64,000 bases of DNA, taken from positions 45,964,501 through 46,028,500 of the forward strand of contig NC_088919.1 in the NCBI RefSeq assembly GCF_963576675.1, in the 5' to 3' direction. The position numbers and the translations under genes were made by a program. A model generated the notes under the pieces. The model was not told where the DNA came from. It worked only from the letters and a program-made list of their open reading frames with translations, and ran no database searches. This stretch comes from Euphorbia lathyris (lineage: Eukaryota > Streptophyta > Magnoliopsida > Malpighiales > Euphorbiaceae). This document shows positions 33,840 through 46,675 of this stretch, one piece after another. Numbering within the stretch: position 1 is the first letter of the stretch; each line of letters begins with the position of its first letter.

Positions 33840-34446
33840 TTTGATAAATTTAAATAAATCAAATAAAATTGATACAAGTTTAAAAAAAAATCACGAAGTA
33901 CATACTAAAACTTGTCATTTTGGTACTAAAAAATGTCATTTTGGTACTAATTTAATTCTAAACTTTCAAATTGAAAATCAATTAAAATTATTAATCTATT
34001 CAATTTGGTAATCTTACCAAAGTTAAAGGTTAAATTCAGATAATTTTCAATGGTAGTCATAGAGAAAGTTCTTTAAGATTGTTCTGTTTAATAGATAATT
34101 TATTTTTTAAATTCTTATTTATGGATGAAAAATTGGATGTAGTTTCACACCTCTAAGATTTATTAAGGCCCAATACATCTACATCTGTTGTTATAAGTAC
34201 TAAGCTCAAAATTTCAAATGTCTAAACTTTAAAAACAAAAATAAATGACTGTATTTTTATCTAATTAACCCTTAGTAGAATTTGTTGTATACAGCAAATA
34301 GGAGACACGCTCTCTGTGTTAAAGTGCTCACCAAGTGTCAAAAAAAAAAAAAATACGAAATAGATAAATAATTATGAAAGTTCATAGAATAGTTAAAGTT
34401 TTGAAGTTATAACGATATAGATTTATTGAATGCAATTCATTAACTC
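33840..34446. other. AT-rich intergenic DNA, no gene seen
   Basis: No coding signal. Contains a short tandem GTCATTTTGGTACTAA near 33915-33950 and an A-run near 34340. Confidence 0.5.
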
Positions 34447-34453
34447 CTAATTC

Positions 34454-35046
<593 letters not shown>

Positions 35047-35228
35047 AAAGCAACAAATGTATTAAACCACTTATTAAGCATAGATATATGTAGACACATG
35101 TTATGTGTCGAATCTAGACACAATGTACGTGTATGTGGGCTATGTGGGTGGCTCATTAAGTATAGCCACCTCGCTTACAAGGAGTGATATCAGGGCGAAA
35201 GGCCCAATTAATATACGATCTTAAAGAA

Positions 35229-35693
35229 GGGGAATTTACAGAGAAATTCAAATTTTAAAAAATAAAGATTCATACTTTTGATATTATACTAATTAAATTA
35301 TCAATATTAATTAAATAATAAATATTATTATATTTATGAATTTCTTGTAAAAACCCTTAAAGAATGATGATAAGACCCAATTAATTATTAATGGGTCAAA
35401 TACATGAATATCATAATTAAGTACAAAATTATAATTAAATCATATCACCAAATTTAATTCTTAATATGTCATTATTTTTTATATATTATGATTTTATATC
35501 ATAGTTTAAAAATTCTAGACTCCAATTCACAAATTATAAACCCTAGAACATATATTCTAGACTTCTAATTTATAAATTCTAATCCTTAAAATATATTAAA
35601 AGTACCGATTTTACTAGTTTGACATAACCTAAAATTATGATTTGACATAATTATAAATAGTTATTAAAAGATGAATGTCTATGTAATTTTCCC
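35229..35693. mobile_element. Foldback MITE, family 'GGGAAAWTTACA', member 1
   Basis: The ends read inward as GGGGAATTTACAGAGAAATTC and GGGAAAATTACATAGACATTC. The interior is AT-rich, related to the two copies downstream. A 22-bp direct repeat (21 of 22 identical), beginning ATTAATATA and ending GATCTTAAAGAA, flanks it at 35207-35228 and 35694-35715. That is longer than a usual MITE duplication. Confidence 0.6.
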
Positions 35694-35809
35694 ATTAATA
35701 TATGATCTTAAAGAATGGTGATAAGAGTATAAATAAATTTGATCTCACATAAAAAAACGAGAAGAGGATGATTAAACTATATCAGTAAAGTGAATTTCTA
35801 ACATATATG

Positions 35810-36210
35810 TTAGAGATAATAATAAAAGTTATTCTAGGCCTTAACTATCAGTATAAACTTTTAGTTCAATTAATTTCTTGACATAGTATCAAAGCCTCTT
35901 AAACCAAGTGAGCGAGAGTTCGAATTTTGGCAACTCATTTATTGTTTAAATTTCAACACCTGACACGATAGGCTTGTGTTATACACGATTGGAGCCCAAT
36001 GGATATTCACGTGAAGATGTGTGTCAGATATAATAATAATAAAATATATTATTAAGCTTTAACTATCAGTTTAATTAATTTCTTGATATGGTATCAAAGC
36101 CTCTTAGATGAAGTGGATGAAAGCTTGAATTCTAGCAACACATGGTAATATAGTCTTGTTCAAACCCAAGAAACATTCACGTGAGAGGGTGTGTCAGAGA
36201 TAATAATAAC
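35810..36210 (+). mobile_element. TRIM-like miniature LTR element, tandem LTR-internal-LTR-internal-LTR
   Basis: The first LTR-like repeat is 35810-35883 (TGTTAGAGATAATAATAAAAG ... TTGACA), directly followed by a PBS-like TAGTATCAAAGC (35884-35895). A second is 36022-36088, followed by TGGTATCAAAGC (36089-36100). A third starts at 36192 and is cut short. The internal parts are ~100-140 bp and non-coding. Very short LTRs, a tRNA-Met-like PBS and no ORF are TRIM features. Confidence 0.65.
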
Positions 36211-36712
36211 AAATTAAAGAATGAAAGATAATGTTAAATTTACTAATTTATCTTTCTATGAATTAAAATAATTGTATTTAAAATGAAGGGTAAACAAGTT
36301 AATTTATGAAATATTATTAAAGGATATAACTTTTGATAATTAATAAAGAAAAAGGTGCCCGCTATGGTTATTTTGTTTTTTACAAAGTACCGTTACTTGG
36401 TGTGATTTTCACCATTGGATGATGGAGCAGAAAATTAATCGAAATAACTGTCATTGAGCTTATAAAATATAATAATAGTATGTTGTTTAAAGGAAAATAA
36501 ATTATCTCAAAATGCACTTTTTTCATAGCTTTTTTTTTTTTTCTTTTTCTTTAAGAGGATGGATATTGTATTCACAATCTCCCACTTATGAAATTATAGG
36601 TATACCAATTAAACTATGCTAATTTAGTTCTTTAAGTGCACTTCTGCTTTTTTTTTTTTTTTTTTTTTTTTTTTACTCCAAAAACTACATATTGATTACA
36701 ATTAATCAATAT
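36211..36712. other. AT-rich intergenic DNA with T-runs
   Basis: No gene seen. Long T-runs near 36531-36542 and 36651-36674. Confidence 0.55.
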
Positions 36713-36717
36713 TTTTT

Positions 36718-37010
36718 GGGGAAATTTACATAGAAATTCACTTTTGAAAAACTATCTACAATTATATCAAATCATAGATTTTAATTATGTCAAATTAATA
36801 AAATTATTATTTTTAAAAATTAAAGTTTATAAATTAGAGGTTTAGGATATATTGTCTAAATTTTAAGATTTATGAATTCGGGTTTAAAATTTTTAAATTA
36901 AGTGTAAATATTTTATTTATTATATATAGAGAAAAATGACATATTGAGAATTAAGTTTGATAATATGATTTAGTTATAATTTTATAGTCAATTACGATAT
37001 TCATGTAAAA
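36718..37010. mobile_element. Foldback MITE family member 2 (partial)
   Basis: It starts GGGGAAATTTACATAGAAATTC like members 1 and 3. It then follows the interior of member 3 but lacks a matching right end, so it is truncated. The right limit is approximate. Confidence 0.5.
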
Positions 37011-37128
37011 AGCTCTATTTTTTAATAGCTATTTTATGAAAAAATCCATTAATATTTACCGACTAACAAAAACAAAAACAGCAATAATTGAACCAACAAT
37101 GTGCTAAAAGGAATAATAGTAATTCTAA

Positions 37129-37710
37129 GGGAAAATTACACAGAAATTCACTTTTTAAAAACTATCTACAACTATGTCAAGTGATGATTTTGAATTATGT
37201 CAAACTAATAAAATCAGTATTTTTAATATATTTTAAGAATTAGAATTTATAAATTAGGAGTCTAAAATATATTTTCTAGCATTTATAATTTATGAATTGG
37301 AATCTAGAAATTTTAAATTATAGTATAAAATAAAATCATAATATATAGAAAATAATAAAATATTAAGAATTAAGTTTGGTGATATGACTTATACTTAATT
37401 ATGATGGGGTCAAATACATTATTATCATAATTAAGTACAAAATTACAACTAAGTCATATCACTAAATTTAATTCTTAATATGTCATTATTTTATTTATTG
37501 TGATTTTACACCATAATTTAAAAATTCTAGACCACAATTCATAAATCCTAAATCCTAGAAAATATATCCTAGACACCTAATTTATAAATTTTAATCTATA
37601 AAATATATTAAAAATGCTAATTTTACTAATTTGACATAATTCAAAATCATTACTTAACATAACATAGTTGTAAATAATTTTTCAAATGTGAATTTCTGTG
37701 TAAATTTCCC
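37129..37710. mobile_element. Foldback MITE family member 3 (full length)
   Basis: The ends read inward as GGGAAAATTACACAGAAATTC and GGGAAATTTACACAGAAATTC. The whole 582 bp is close to a palindrome: each arm runs past 200 bp. No coding capacity; no clear target duplication. Confidence 0.65.
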
Positions 37711-38396
37711 ATTATGGTAGCATGTATTTGTGTATAAATGGGCTTCTTTTGATCAAATTTCGAACCCATGATTCAGTGGGGTATGGCCCAACTACAAGGA
37801 CATTTTCTTCCGGGTCCAAAACCAATCAAATTGATTAAATAAAGGGCTTTCTACACAAATGTCACACATTTTTCAAACGAATATTTAATAAAAGACATCA
37901 CAGATGTGTATAATTTTTGTTATGGATATTATTTGTTTAAAGAAAAGAAGGTATACTTTTGTGAATTTATCTTGATAATTCAGCTTACCTCATGAATTTC
38001 AACAGCTTAAATCACCTTCTTTTTTACGGAAATCAACAGAGCAACCGATTATACAAATTTAATAAATATATAGTTAACAGATCATTCTAGATCACTTGTA
38101 ATTTGTATAAGATTAACAAACAAATAATGATATGCAGCAAAATGCAATTAACTTCAGAAGTCAAAGTATTTTCTAGGCACCAGACTGAACTAAAAAAAAA
38201 ATAAAAAAAACCTAATATTCTGCACCGATCAAATGCTGAAAACAATAAGTGTTTTCTTAGATCTTTACATAAAATGAAGCATAAGAATGAATCAAATATA
38301 AACACAGGCATCAAAAAGTTCTCAAATTATGCAAGAAAAACCAACCTCGTAACACCAAGAAAGAAGGTACGAGTAACAAATTGATTTTGAGCATCA
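37711..38396. other. Intergenic DNA downstream of the SNARE gene, including its 3' UTR
   Basis: No further gene seen. The part next to 38396 must hold the 3' UTR and poly(A) site of the minus-strand gene, whose position I cannot fix. Confidence 0.5.
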
Positions 38397-41300
38397 TTAC
38401 TTCAGTACACTGCAAACCAAATATGTTTTGTAAGAGTAATAATTTCCCAATAGGAAACAAAAACAAATGAGAAGATAGTAGGAGTGTCAAAACGAGTTAT
38501 CGTGTCATAATCGTGATATGTAATTTATATATCATATAAATGCAACAAAAATGATGATGTGTCCAAACGGCTTGTCTCTACAAATCATGTTTTCATGTCA
38601 GAAATTGACAGTCCTAGAAAATATGATAGTAAAAGAAATTTGGTGTCCATTAACTGAAAGCTGAAATCAACTTGGAAAAAGATTTAATTTGCATATGAAT
38701 TTTAAAACACATCTGTAGTTATTTTCATTTCTTCCTAGACTTGGAAAATCTCTCACATTTAAGCAAATGAGAATACAAGATTTCATCCATAGTTTAAGGG
38801 TCCCCTCTACTTTATTAAACTAATAAAAGACTTGTTCATGAGCCGGCCTCACGGGCTTACATCTAAAAACACTTAACCTAAGTCCAACCTAGCTCACTAT
38901 CATTTACCTAGGCTCGAGCCAGGCTTGAGCTTGAAAATCAAACCAAGAGCCAACCCAAACAAGCCCCCTTCATATGTCATTTAAAAAAAATTTAAATGTA
39001 TATATATATAAAATATTAATATGCCGGGCTGGGCTGGGCTGGGCTGGGCCACCCGATTTTATAAATTCCAAGCCGAACACAAAAAAAACGCGAGCATATG
39101 CAGGGCAGGCCGGACCGGGCATAATGTCCTGCTCCCCTGTTTACCACAGTCTTTGAACACGGGTGGGGGCGGGTACCTAGACCTATAAACAGGCCTGCTA
39201 ATAAATACAGTCAGAGAGCAACAACAATATTAAGTGCCACCAAAAAATTCTTTCTGTTCTTGTATTATTACTCCTGTCCAATTTTCAACATATACGGACA
39301 TACCCATGCTTAAAACATTAAAATTAAGAATCTATAAGTTCGCGATTAATGCACAAAAGGGAAGAATTTGAATAGCATAAATAATGCATAAGATAGCCAT
39401 ATGAGCAAGTGCATTATGGACTTATAAGTTTGTTCCAGCTAGCTTTATATGTAAACATTTAGCATTGTGCAAAGTTTCTTTTGACCTGATATTCATGATG
39501 AGATTATAGAACAAATGAAAAGAAAATTTACCAAAACTTAAATGCAAACTAGCATAAATGAACAATAAGAAGAAAATCTTTTAGTCATTCACGAGAGCAA
39601 TTGAAACTTACTTGTACAAATAGGCAGCAATCCCCAGAATTATGCACAGCAAAATAATATCGACGCAGAAATTTCGGCTAGATCTCAACTGGAATAAAGT
39701 GTAAATAGTTAATAACTATATAATTGTTAGATCTAGCTGAAATGAATGGTAAGTAAACTTCTAAATATTCTACTCGATCACCTGGGTAACGGTGTCCTTG
39801 AGTCTCACATTAGTATTTCTAAGGTCAGATGATGCTTTGTCCACCTGTGAGGAGGTCGCAAAAAGTTATAATGCATATAAAATCCAGATGTCAGAAGACA
39901 AATGAAAGAAGTATAAGGCGATGGCTTAGCTTCTCACCTTTGTCTCGATTTCGTCCACTAAAGGAACTTGCCTATCCAACTCCTGAAGAAAACAAAGTCA
40001 TAAGATTATACAAGGGAGGGAAAACTCACAGCCCAATTATTATCTCATGCATCTCCAACCACAATCATAATTACAGATGCATATGGCCACAGAAAAGAAA
40101 ACTGCTAAGACCGAGGAATTTGAGGACAATGAAGTACCTCATTCATGTCGTGAGCCATGTTTTTCAGAGTGTCCAAACCATCTGAAATCATATCCAAACC
40201 TTGATCCTGTAGCAATATCAAAATATACAGTTAGGGAACCATGTACTGTACTTTTGACAACTTAGACAAACAGTCAAAGAGCTTCCAAATGGTCAAAAAA
40301 TGAGGCAAAACAAACTGCAAGATGTTATTTGCCTGCTTGACTCTACGCATTTCATACTCCTGCCTGAATTGATTTGAAGTCTCAGTTCCTTGAAAGTATT
40401 CACTATCAAAAACGCCATCTGAGGACCAAAAAATAAATGAAAGTAAAATAAAATGATAAATTACTGACCATCACCCTTAAAATATTCAAAAACATAGGAG
40501 CAGCAAGTATAAACAGTTATGGTAACTTATGAAACATGCAGTTCAAAAACATTCTGGATCTTCCCCAATATCATATCACATGAAAAAGTGAATATAGGCA
40601 TAATTACAAAACTGAGAAGTCACCTGAATCAAATTTTATTTCAGCACGGGGCCCTGATGTCCCCCAACCGTTATTTGATTTTGGAGCAGCTGCAGTTCCA
40701 TCAGGTATAGCTTGAATCCTATTTGGTAATGCAAGGACTAAATCATTGCGAACAGTAAGCTCTTCTGTTGAGAGCCCTTTAACCTGACAATGGATTGTAA
40801 ACTTTATGTCACTCAAGAGTGTAGAAGGTAGAGGGCAATGCATCTAAGCTTCATCTAAGCAATGGACAGGCACAACCAGCATATCCTATTTCCTTTGCCA
40901 CATAAATCTCCAAAGAGTACCCAATATAGTTGTCAATAGCAAAGCGATACTCGATCTGGATGATATATGAAGACTAAGAGCAAACATTCCACCAGCACTA
41001 TTAACTATTCTGATCCATACATATATATCAATTTACACAAACTGCATCGATCCAGTCTGAATAATTCTCGAATGCATTCCTGATAGTCTAATTTTCTGCA
41101 TTCCTCTATAAAAATAATTAATTCTAGGATCATGAAAAGAGAAGAACACCAACCTTTTTGACAGCCAATTTCTGCAACTTAGGAACCTCCTCCTGCAATC
41201 TCGCCTTCGTTCGACGAATCTCCGCGTTCAAAGCAACCGCAGATGCCTTATTTTTCTCTCTCGAAGCAAGTTCCGCTTTCTGTACTTCGCATTACTCAAA

Positions 41301-41675
41301 CAAATCACCGTACTAAAATATTAAATAAAACAGCCATGATTTCTAGTTAAACTCCACTTAACTAAGTCCACATCAAGTTCTACACTCAATTGACTTGAAT
41401 CCACCCGCATTTCACAAACAACACAGCAGATTCGAATTTCGTAAAATCGTTCTCTCTCTGTTCTACCAGCAATTAATGGAGACTGAATAAGCAAAAAGAG
41501 AGAAAGAGTGAGAGATGACCTGAAGAACGGCTTCAATATCGGCATCAACGACGGCGTAGAGGCGAGTGAAGGCATCGTCGCCGGAGAAATTGAGATCCTT
41601 CTGCTTGTCAATGTCGTATCTGTCGTACTTCTGGCAGATCGATTCAACTCTTGTTAGAATGTCGATCACGCTCAT
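38397..41675 (-). CDS. SYP71: Qc-SNARE, syntaxin of plants 71 type (SYP71-like), nine exons, intact
   Basis: Minus-strand exons: 41675-41520, 41279-41154, 40783-40624, 40418-40333, 40206-40138, 39982-39938, 39844-39782, 39688-39612 and 38409-38397; together 264 codons plus TAA. The N-terminus reads MSVIDILTRVESICQKYDRY, the SYP7 family start. The SNARE coiled coil runs from about residue 170 to 235 with the zero-layer Gln204 in LDRQVPLVDEI. A C-terminal anchor (FCVDIILLCIILGIAAYLY) ends YNVLK. The family acts in membrane fusion at the ER and plasma membrane and in cytokinesis. The length agrees with the ~266 residues usual for SYP71. Intron 4 has a GC donor (CAG|GCAAAT), and the last exon has only 13 bases. 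This is the only clear host gene in the window. Confidence 0.95.
39025..39049. repeat. (GGGCT)n microsatellite in the last intron of the SNARE gene
   Basis: About five GGGCT units within intron 8 (39611-38410), which is about 1.2 kb and otherwise shows nothing recognisable. Confidence 0.85.
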
Positions 41676-42377
41676 CTTGATAGACTTTGGTAGAGCTTGG
41701 ATTCAATGAATCGGTGAAGTTTGTAGCTAATGAGATGGAATTGCAGCGCCGAGAGAAGGATTTGTTTGTTTGGTTTGTTCCCCCTGAAAGGAGATATAGT
41801 TGCAGCTGTTTGGTTGGTGTTTGAAAGTATGAGAAGAAAGGTTTACTACCAGCCTGTAAGCAACAATTTCTCCATTTTTCTTTCTTTTATTTTATTTTAT
41901 TTTATTTTTACAATTTCTGATTTATAATCACCAAAAATTTATTAATTTGTCAAATAATAAAAAAAAATCAACCAAATAATGCATTTTTTTTTGTTATTAT
42001 AGGTTAAATTGTTAGACCTAATGTTAATTTTTCTTGTCGAGGAGATATCAGTTTAGGCATATCGAGTGATTACCTCGGCTCGTAATCTTTACCGAATATT
42101 TCTTATATTATACTTGAAATTGAAAAGCAACAAGCAGTAAAAAAATATACTAAACTAAATAAAAAAACAAAACCAATAAACTAACAATCTATTTGTTTTG
42201 AAGGTTAATAAGGTGAGGGTAAGCAAATATTTGTATTTATTTTGAGGTTAATGGTAAGGATTGTTTTATGATAAATGGTAAATATGACTTTTATAAATAT
42301 AGCTTTAATTCTAACACTTCAAGTTGAGTGTTTTGGCAGTAATCCAATAGGAAAACTCAGGGTTAGAGGATTTTTTT
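41676..42377. other. Upstream region of the SNARE gene and intergenic DNA
   Basis: The part next to 41676 should hold the 5' UTR and promoter of the minus-strand SNARE gene. No clear TATA box seen. The rest is AT-rich with an ATTTT repeat near 41885-41910. Confidence 0.5.
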
Positions 42378-43140
42378 TTTTTTGGAAAATTATAAAAATG
42401 GTCAAATGGGAGGAGGCTCATTTACATATTTAACCAATTTACTCAATCTACTACATATCTAGACTGATTTTATGTGACTTTCCCATAATACTCCTAACCT
42501 TCCCACTTTCCCAAACGTGAACGGTCTCTCCCCTCTTCTCTTTAGTTGTGCGAAATGGTGGCAGCTCATCCATTAATGATTCCAAGACTTTTAATCTTCC
42601 TATCTTCCTTTAAATTGCACGAAATCTGCACCATTTCTCCAAATCACAATGTATTTCTCTTCTTCCTCTCTCCATCTCTTGATTCTGCAACTTCCTAATC
42701 CTAGAAAACAAAGTCATGGTTCTTCATCTTCCATTTCCTGCTCGTTCGAAGAAATGGTGATTCTACGTTATTTTCATCGTTTTTCCCAGTTTATCATATT
42801 GGGTTCGTCGAAAAATGTAAGTATATAGTGTTTTTTCTGCGTTTTCCCCATAAATCCACTTAGCATATGCAGTTTTCGCGAAGTCTGTGGGGAGAAATTT
42901 ATCGATTTCACTTCACGAAACGATGATTACGCGAAGTTTGCGAGGTAATTCGATAAATTTCTCTCGCGGACTCCGTGAAATCATCGTTTCGCGAAGTCAG
43001 AGCGTCACATTCCTCCTCGCGGACATAGCGAAATTATTGTTTCGCTAAGTAAAATCACCATCTTCCTTGCACATTTATGTTCGCATACTTAGCGAATCAT
43101 CGTTTCGCGAAGCCAAATCTTTCTTTTTTCTGACTAACAC
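42378..43140. mobile_element. Possible end of a second MULE with palindromic CGAAACGATGA-type repeats
   Basis: 42378-42500 resembles in style the TIR of the MULE at 22625 (CATTTACATATTTAACC..., then ACTTTCCCATAATACTCCTAACC), but I could not align it closely. At 42900-43110 a unit around CATCGTTTCGCGAAG recurs four times in both orientations (for example CACGAAACGATGATTACGCG and GAAATCATCGTTTCGCGAAG). No transposase or second end is visible. Assignment is by analogy only. Confidence 0.35.
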
Positions 43141-43200
43141 GATTAAATTTTTCTGAAGGTGGTTGAATACATAATATTCATTTCTGGAAGCCGACGTGTT

Positions 43201-43446
43201 AGGGTGCCATGAGAGACATCCATTCAAAAACGCCTGGACTTCCAACCATCGGTCGTGAATAAGAGCTTACACCGTGGGATACATCCATCCCTATGGTGAA
43301 TAGTAGCCTATGTATTGTGAGACATCCATTCATCGGTGGTGAATAAGAGTCTATGTATAATGAAGTGATTTATTAGGAGTTTATTGTGGCAATCTTGTTC
43401 TGTACCGTGAGAAACATCCATCTATCGGTATTGAATAGGAGCCTAT
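43201..43446. repeat. Minisatellite, about four degenerate ~60-bp units
   Basis: Units share GTGAGACATCCATTCATCGG and GTGAATAAGAGTCTATGTAT with variation. It ends abruptly at the left LTR of copy B (43447). Confidence 0.65.
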
Positions 43447-44870
43447 TATTGAAACACCTTTCCACATGATTTTGATTTGACAAAATTATTTAAGTTAATC
43501 CCATGATTAAGACAATTAAATTTAAGTGCTTTGATTTAATTGTACTAATGTGTTTGTTCAATGTTGAGTATATTAATAAATGAGAACAGAAATAAAAAGT
43601 AAGACAGAATGAAGTCAGCATGAGCCGCAAAAGCTGAGTAGAACACAACTCAGCATCACAGAAGAAAAGTCTTCTTCAGAACAAATGCTTGAAGACAAAG
43701 CTGACCAAAGACGCTGAGTAGAATGCTACTCAGCCACGTCAAAAGAGATCTTAAAGGCAACGTCGATTAAGTCAAGCTGAGTGTTCGTCAGGACAGCACC
43801 AATGATCCGTTGACTAAAAGACAAGGCCCGACAAAGGTCTGCATCAATTCAGAAGCCTCAGAATTACGCCCAGAGACCTTTTCGAGACGCATGGATCAAC
43901 TGGCGTTTAGCAAGAAGACAAACATGGCGCTAGAAGACGAAACTGGCAAGCCTGGCGCCTGCTAAATTCAGACGACAGGATTGGCCTGCAATTACTGAAC
44001 GCTGACCTATCAATGACGAAAGAAGACCGTTTGAATTCAACGGATAAGTCCGAATTCAAATCATTGGAGCTTCAGAAATTGCTATAAAAGGACAAGTTCA
44101 TTACTTGGATCCTTTGCCGAAACACAAGAAAGCACAGACAGAAAAGCAAATCTTCACAAGAGTGAAAATCCAAAAGAGAAACTGTCTAAATAGAAAAAGC
44201 AAGTTCTTACACCCAAATCCAATCTCTATGTAAAAGTCTAGAGTGAATTTGTATTCATCTAAAGTGTTCTTCATCTAGAAAGAACAAATTTGTATCAATT
44301 GTAAAGGTTGAGAGAGTGAAGCTGAGTACTCGGTTTTAGTACTCAGTGGTAGAGAAAATCAGAGTGTTCGGTCATAGCGCTCAGTGGGGTTGAGTAGACG
44401 AATAGAGGACGATACTCTTGCATACTCAATTGCTTTGTAAACGGTTTGTGCTCTACCTTTAAAAAGCTCAGTAGTGGATTGATAAAGCCCGGAAGGACTC
44501 TAGGGACTGGACGTAGGCAGTGAGGCCGAACCAGGATAAGACTACTGAGTAATCTCTAACCCTTCTCTTGATATATATATGTATGTGTTGCTTGCTTAAA
44601 TTACTCAGTATATAATCTGTATAAGCCGACGCTGAGTAATCAAAGTGCTGAGTTGGAAGCTGACCTTAAGTGTTATTTTTCAACTCACAAGTGAAACAAT
44701 TCTAGTCAGCCTTTGACTAAAGCTATCTTACATCACACTCAGCCTTGCTGATCAAAACTGAGTGAAGTTATTTAAAGAATTAAATTAATTCAGCATAATT
44801 AAGCAAAAAAGTTACATTAGTTCCTAACTCCCCCTTGGAACTAATTCTATTACATTACGCGGGACTAACA
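43447..44870 (+). repeat. 5' LTR of copy B (1424 bp)
   Basis: It is homologous to 9427-10917 over its length and ends GGGACTAACA before the PBS TGGTATCAGAGC (44873-44884). A TATA-like CTATAAAAGG lies near 44083. Confidence 0.88.
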
Positions 44871-44934
44871 AGTGGTATCAGAGCTCAGTAGCTCACTACT
44901 CAAAGATAAAACTATCTTGAGCTGATCCTTGTAA

Positions 44935-46675
44935 ATGGCTGAGAACAGCACTCGTTTCCTTCCAGGAAATCAAACAACACAGATACTCCCTGAGGGATTA
45001 TCTATTAGTCGGGCTCCCTTGTTCTTCGGGTCAAATTATACATTTTGGAAGAACAGGATGAAAAAATTTATTCAGGCAACAAACATGAGTGCATGCTTGC
45101 AATAGTCCAAGGCCCGTTTGTTCCTTACAAAATTGTAAACAACGAGAAAGTTGTTAAAAGTGAGACTGAGTGGTCAGAAGATGACCTTAAAAAATTACAG
45201 AATAATACTTCGGCTATCAATATGCTTCACTGTGCTTTAGATGCTGCAGAGTACAACAAAATCTCAGGTTGTGAGTCAGCACACGAAATATGGAAAAAGC
45301 TAGAGGTGACCTATGAAGGTACTAGCAAGGTCAATGAGTCTAAGGTGAATCAACACATGAGACTATACGAGCTGTTTGAGATGAATGAAAATGAAGACAT
45401 CTCTGAGATGAACTCAAGGTTCACCAACATCATCAATGAGCTTAAGAGACTCGGCAAGAACTTCACAGAAGAAGAACAGGTGAAGAAAATCTTGAGAAGT
45501 CTCCCCAAAAGCTGGGAAGCTAAGAAGACAGCTGTGGAAGAAGCTCAGGACCTGACCACATACAAATACGATGAGCTTATAGGATCTCTGCTGACCCACG
45601 AGATCTCCATGAAGAATTTTGAAGCTAAAGAAAAGTCAGAGGACAAGAAGCAAAAATCTTTTGTCATGAAAGCTGACTCAACAGAAGCTGACTCATCAGA
45701 TGATGAGGAGATGGCCATGTTCACCAGAAAGATGAAGAAGCTGTTCAGAAAGAATGACAAGAACAGCAAAAGGCCATTCAGAAGAAGTGATAAATACAAA
45801 GCCGGGTCCAACGACAGCAGATACAAGAAGGACAACTCGAAGCCTATCACTTGCTTTGAATGCCATCAAACTATGCACATTAAATCAAGTTGTCCCACTC
45901 TGAAGAAAGAAAAGAAAGGTAGCAGAAAAGCAATGGTGGCAACATAGAGCGATAGTGATGAGTCAACCTCATCAGAAGCTGATGCCACTGAGTCAGCAAA
46001 CATATGTTTCATGGCTGACGAATCTGCTGACCACTGCCGATCTGAGCAAGCTGACCTTTCAGATGGATCTGACCAAGAGGAACACTCCAATGAGGTAACA
46101 TCTCTTCTTCTGCTTAGAAATGAAATGGTAAATGCCCTGAGTGATCTCTATACACTGACCAAGAAGTGTAATAAGAAAATAAGAGCACTCAGCAGGCGAT
46201 GTGATGAGATTGAAGAGGTCAAACTGAGTGACCTCCGACATCTGCTTCAAGACAACACCAGGCAAGATGAAAATCTAAAAATCATGCATCGGTTTGTCTC
46301 GGAAGTCCAATCAGACTCTAAGAAGCTGAGAAAGGACATCACATCTATACACAACCAGCTGAGTACATCGGCTAAGAAAAAGTTCTATCCAAATGCTGAG
46401 TATCAAGGTACTAATCAGCATAGACAGTACACTCAGCAGAACAGTCAGTGTGAATGTTGTGGAAAAAGAGGACACACTATAAATGTGCGTTGGTATGCTC
46501 AATACCATCGTGCTGACCAAAAGAGGAAATACCCTCAAAGGATAATTTTTTTTACTATTGTGGTAAAAATGGCCACGCCATAAATGTATGTCGTCACAAA
46601 ATAAAATATGATGCTTCACCTATTCATGCTAACCAACGAGGACCCAAAAAGAATTAGGTACCTAAAGATGAATAG
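44935..46675 (+). pseudogene. gag: gag of copy B, frameshifted and with stops
   Basis: The ATG at 44935 opens the same reading as copy A gag. A one-base loss near 45096 shifts the frame; it then reads on to a TAG at 45945 in place of an expected Trp. The first zinc knuckle has lost its Gly (CHQTMHIKSSC), and the second has Cys to Arg (CCGKRGHTINVR). One knuckle found in copies A and C is missing between 46480 and 46530, as if two neighbouring knuckles had fused by deletion. A T-run near 46545 causes another frameshift. The region ends at the conserved TAG 46673-46675. Confidence 0.85.

Noticed and set aside
39025..39049. (GGGCT)n as a telomere-like or regulatory repeat
   Set aside because: A short ordinary microsatellite in an intron; it does not match plant telomere repeats.
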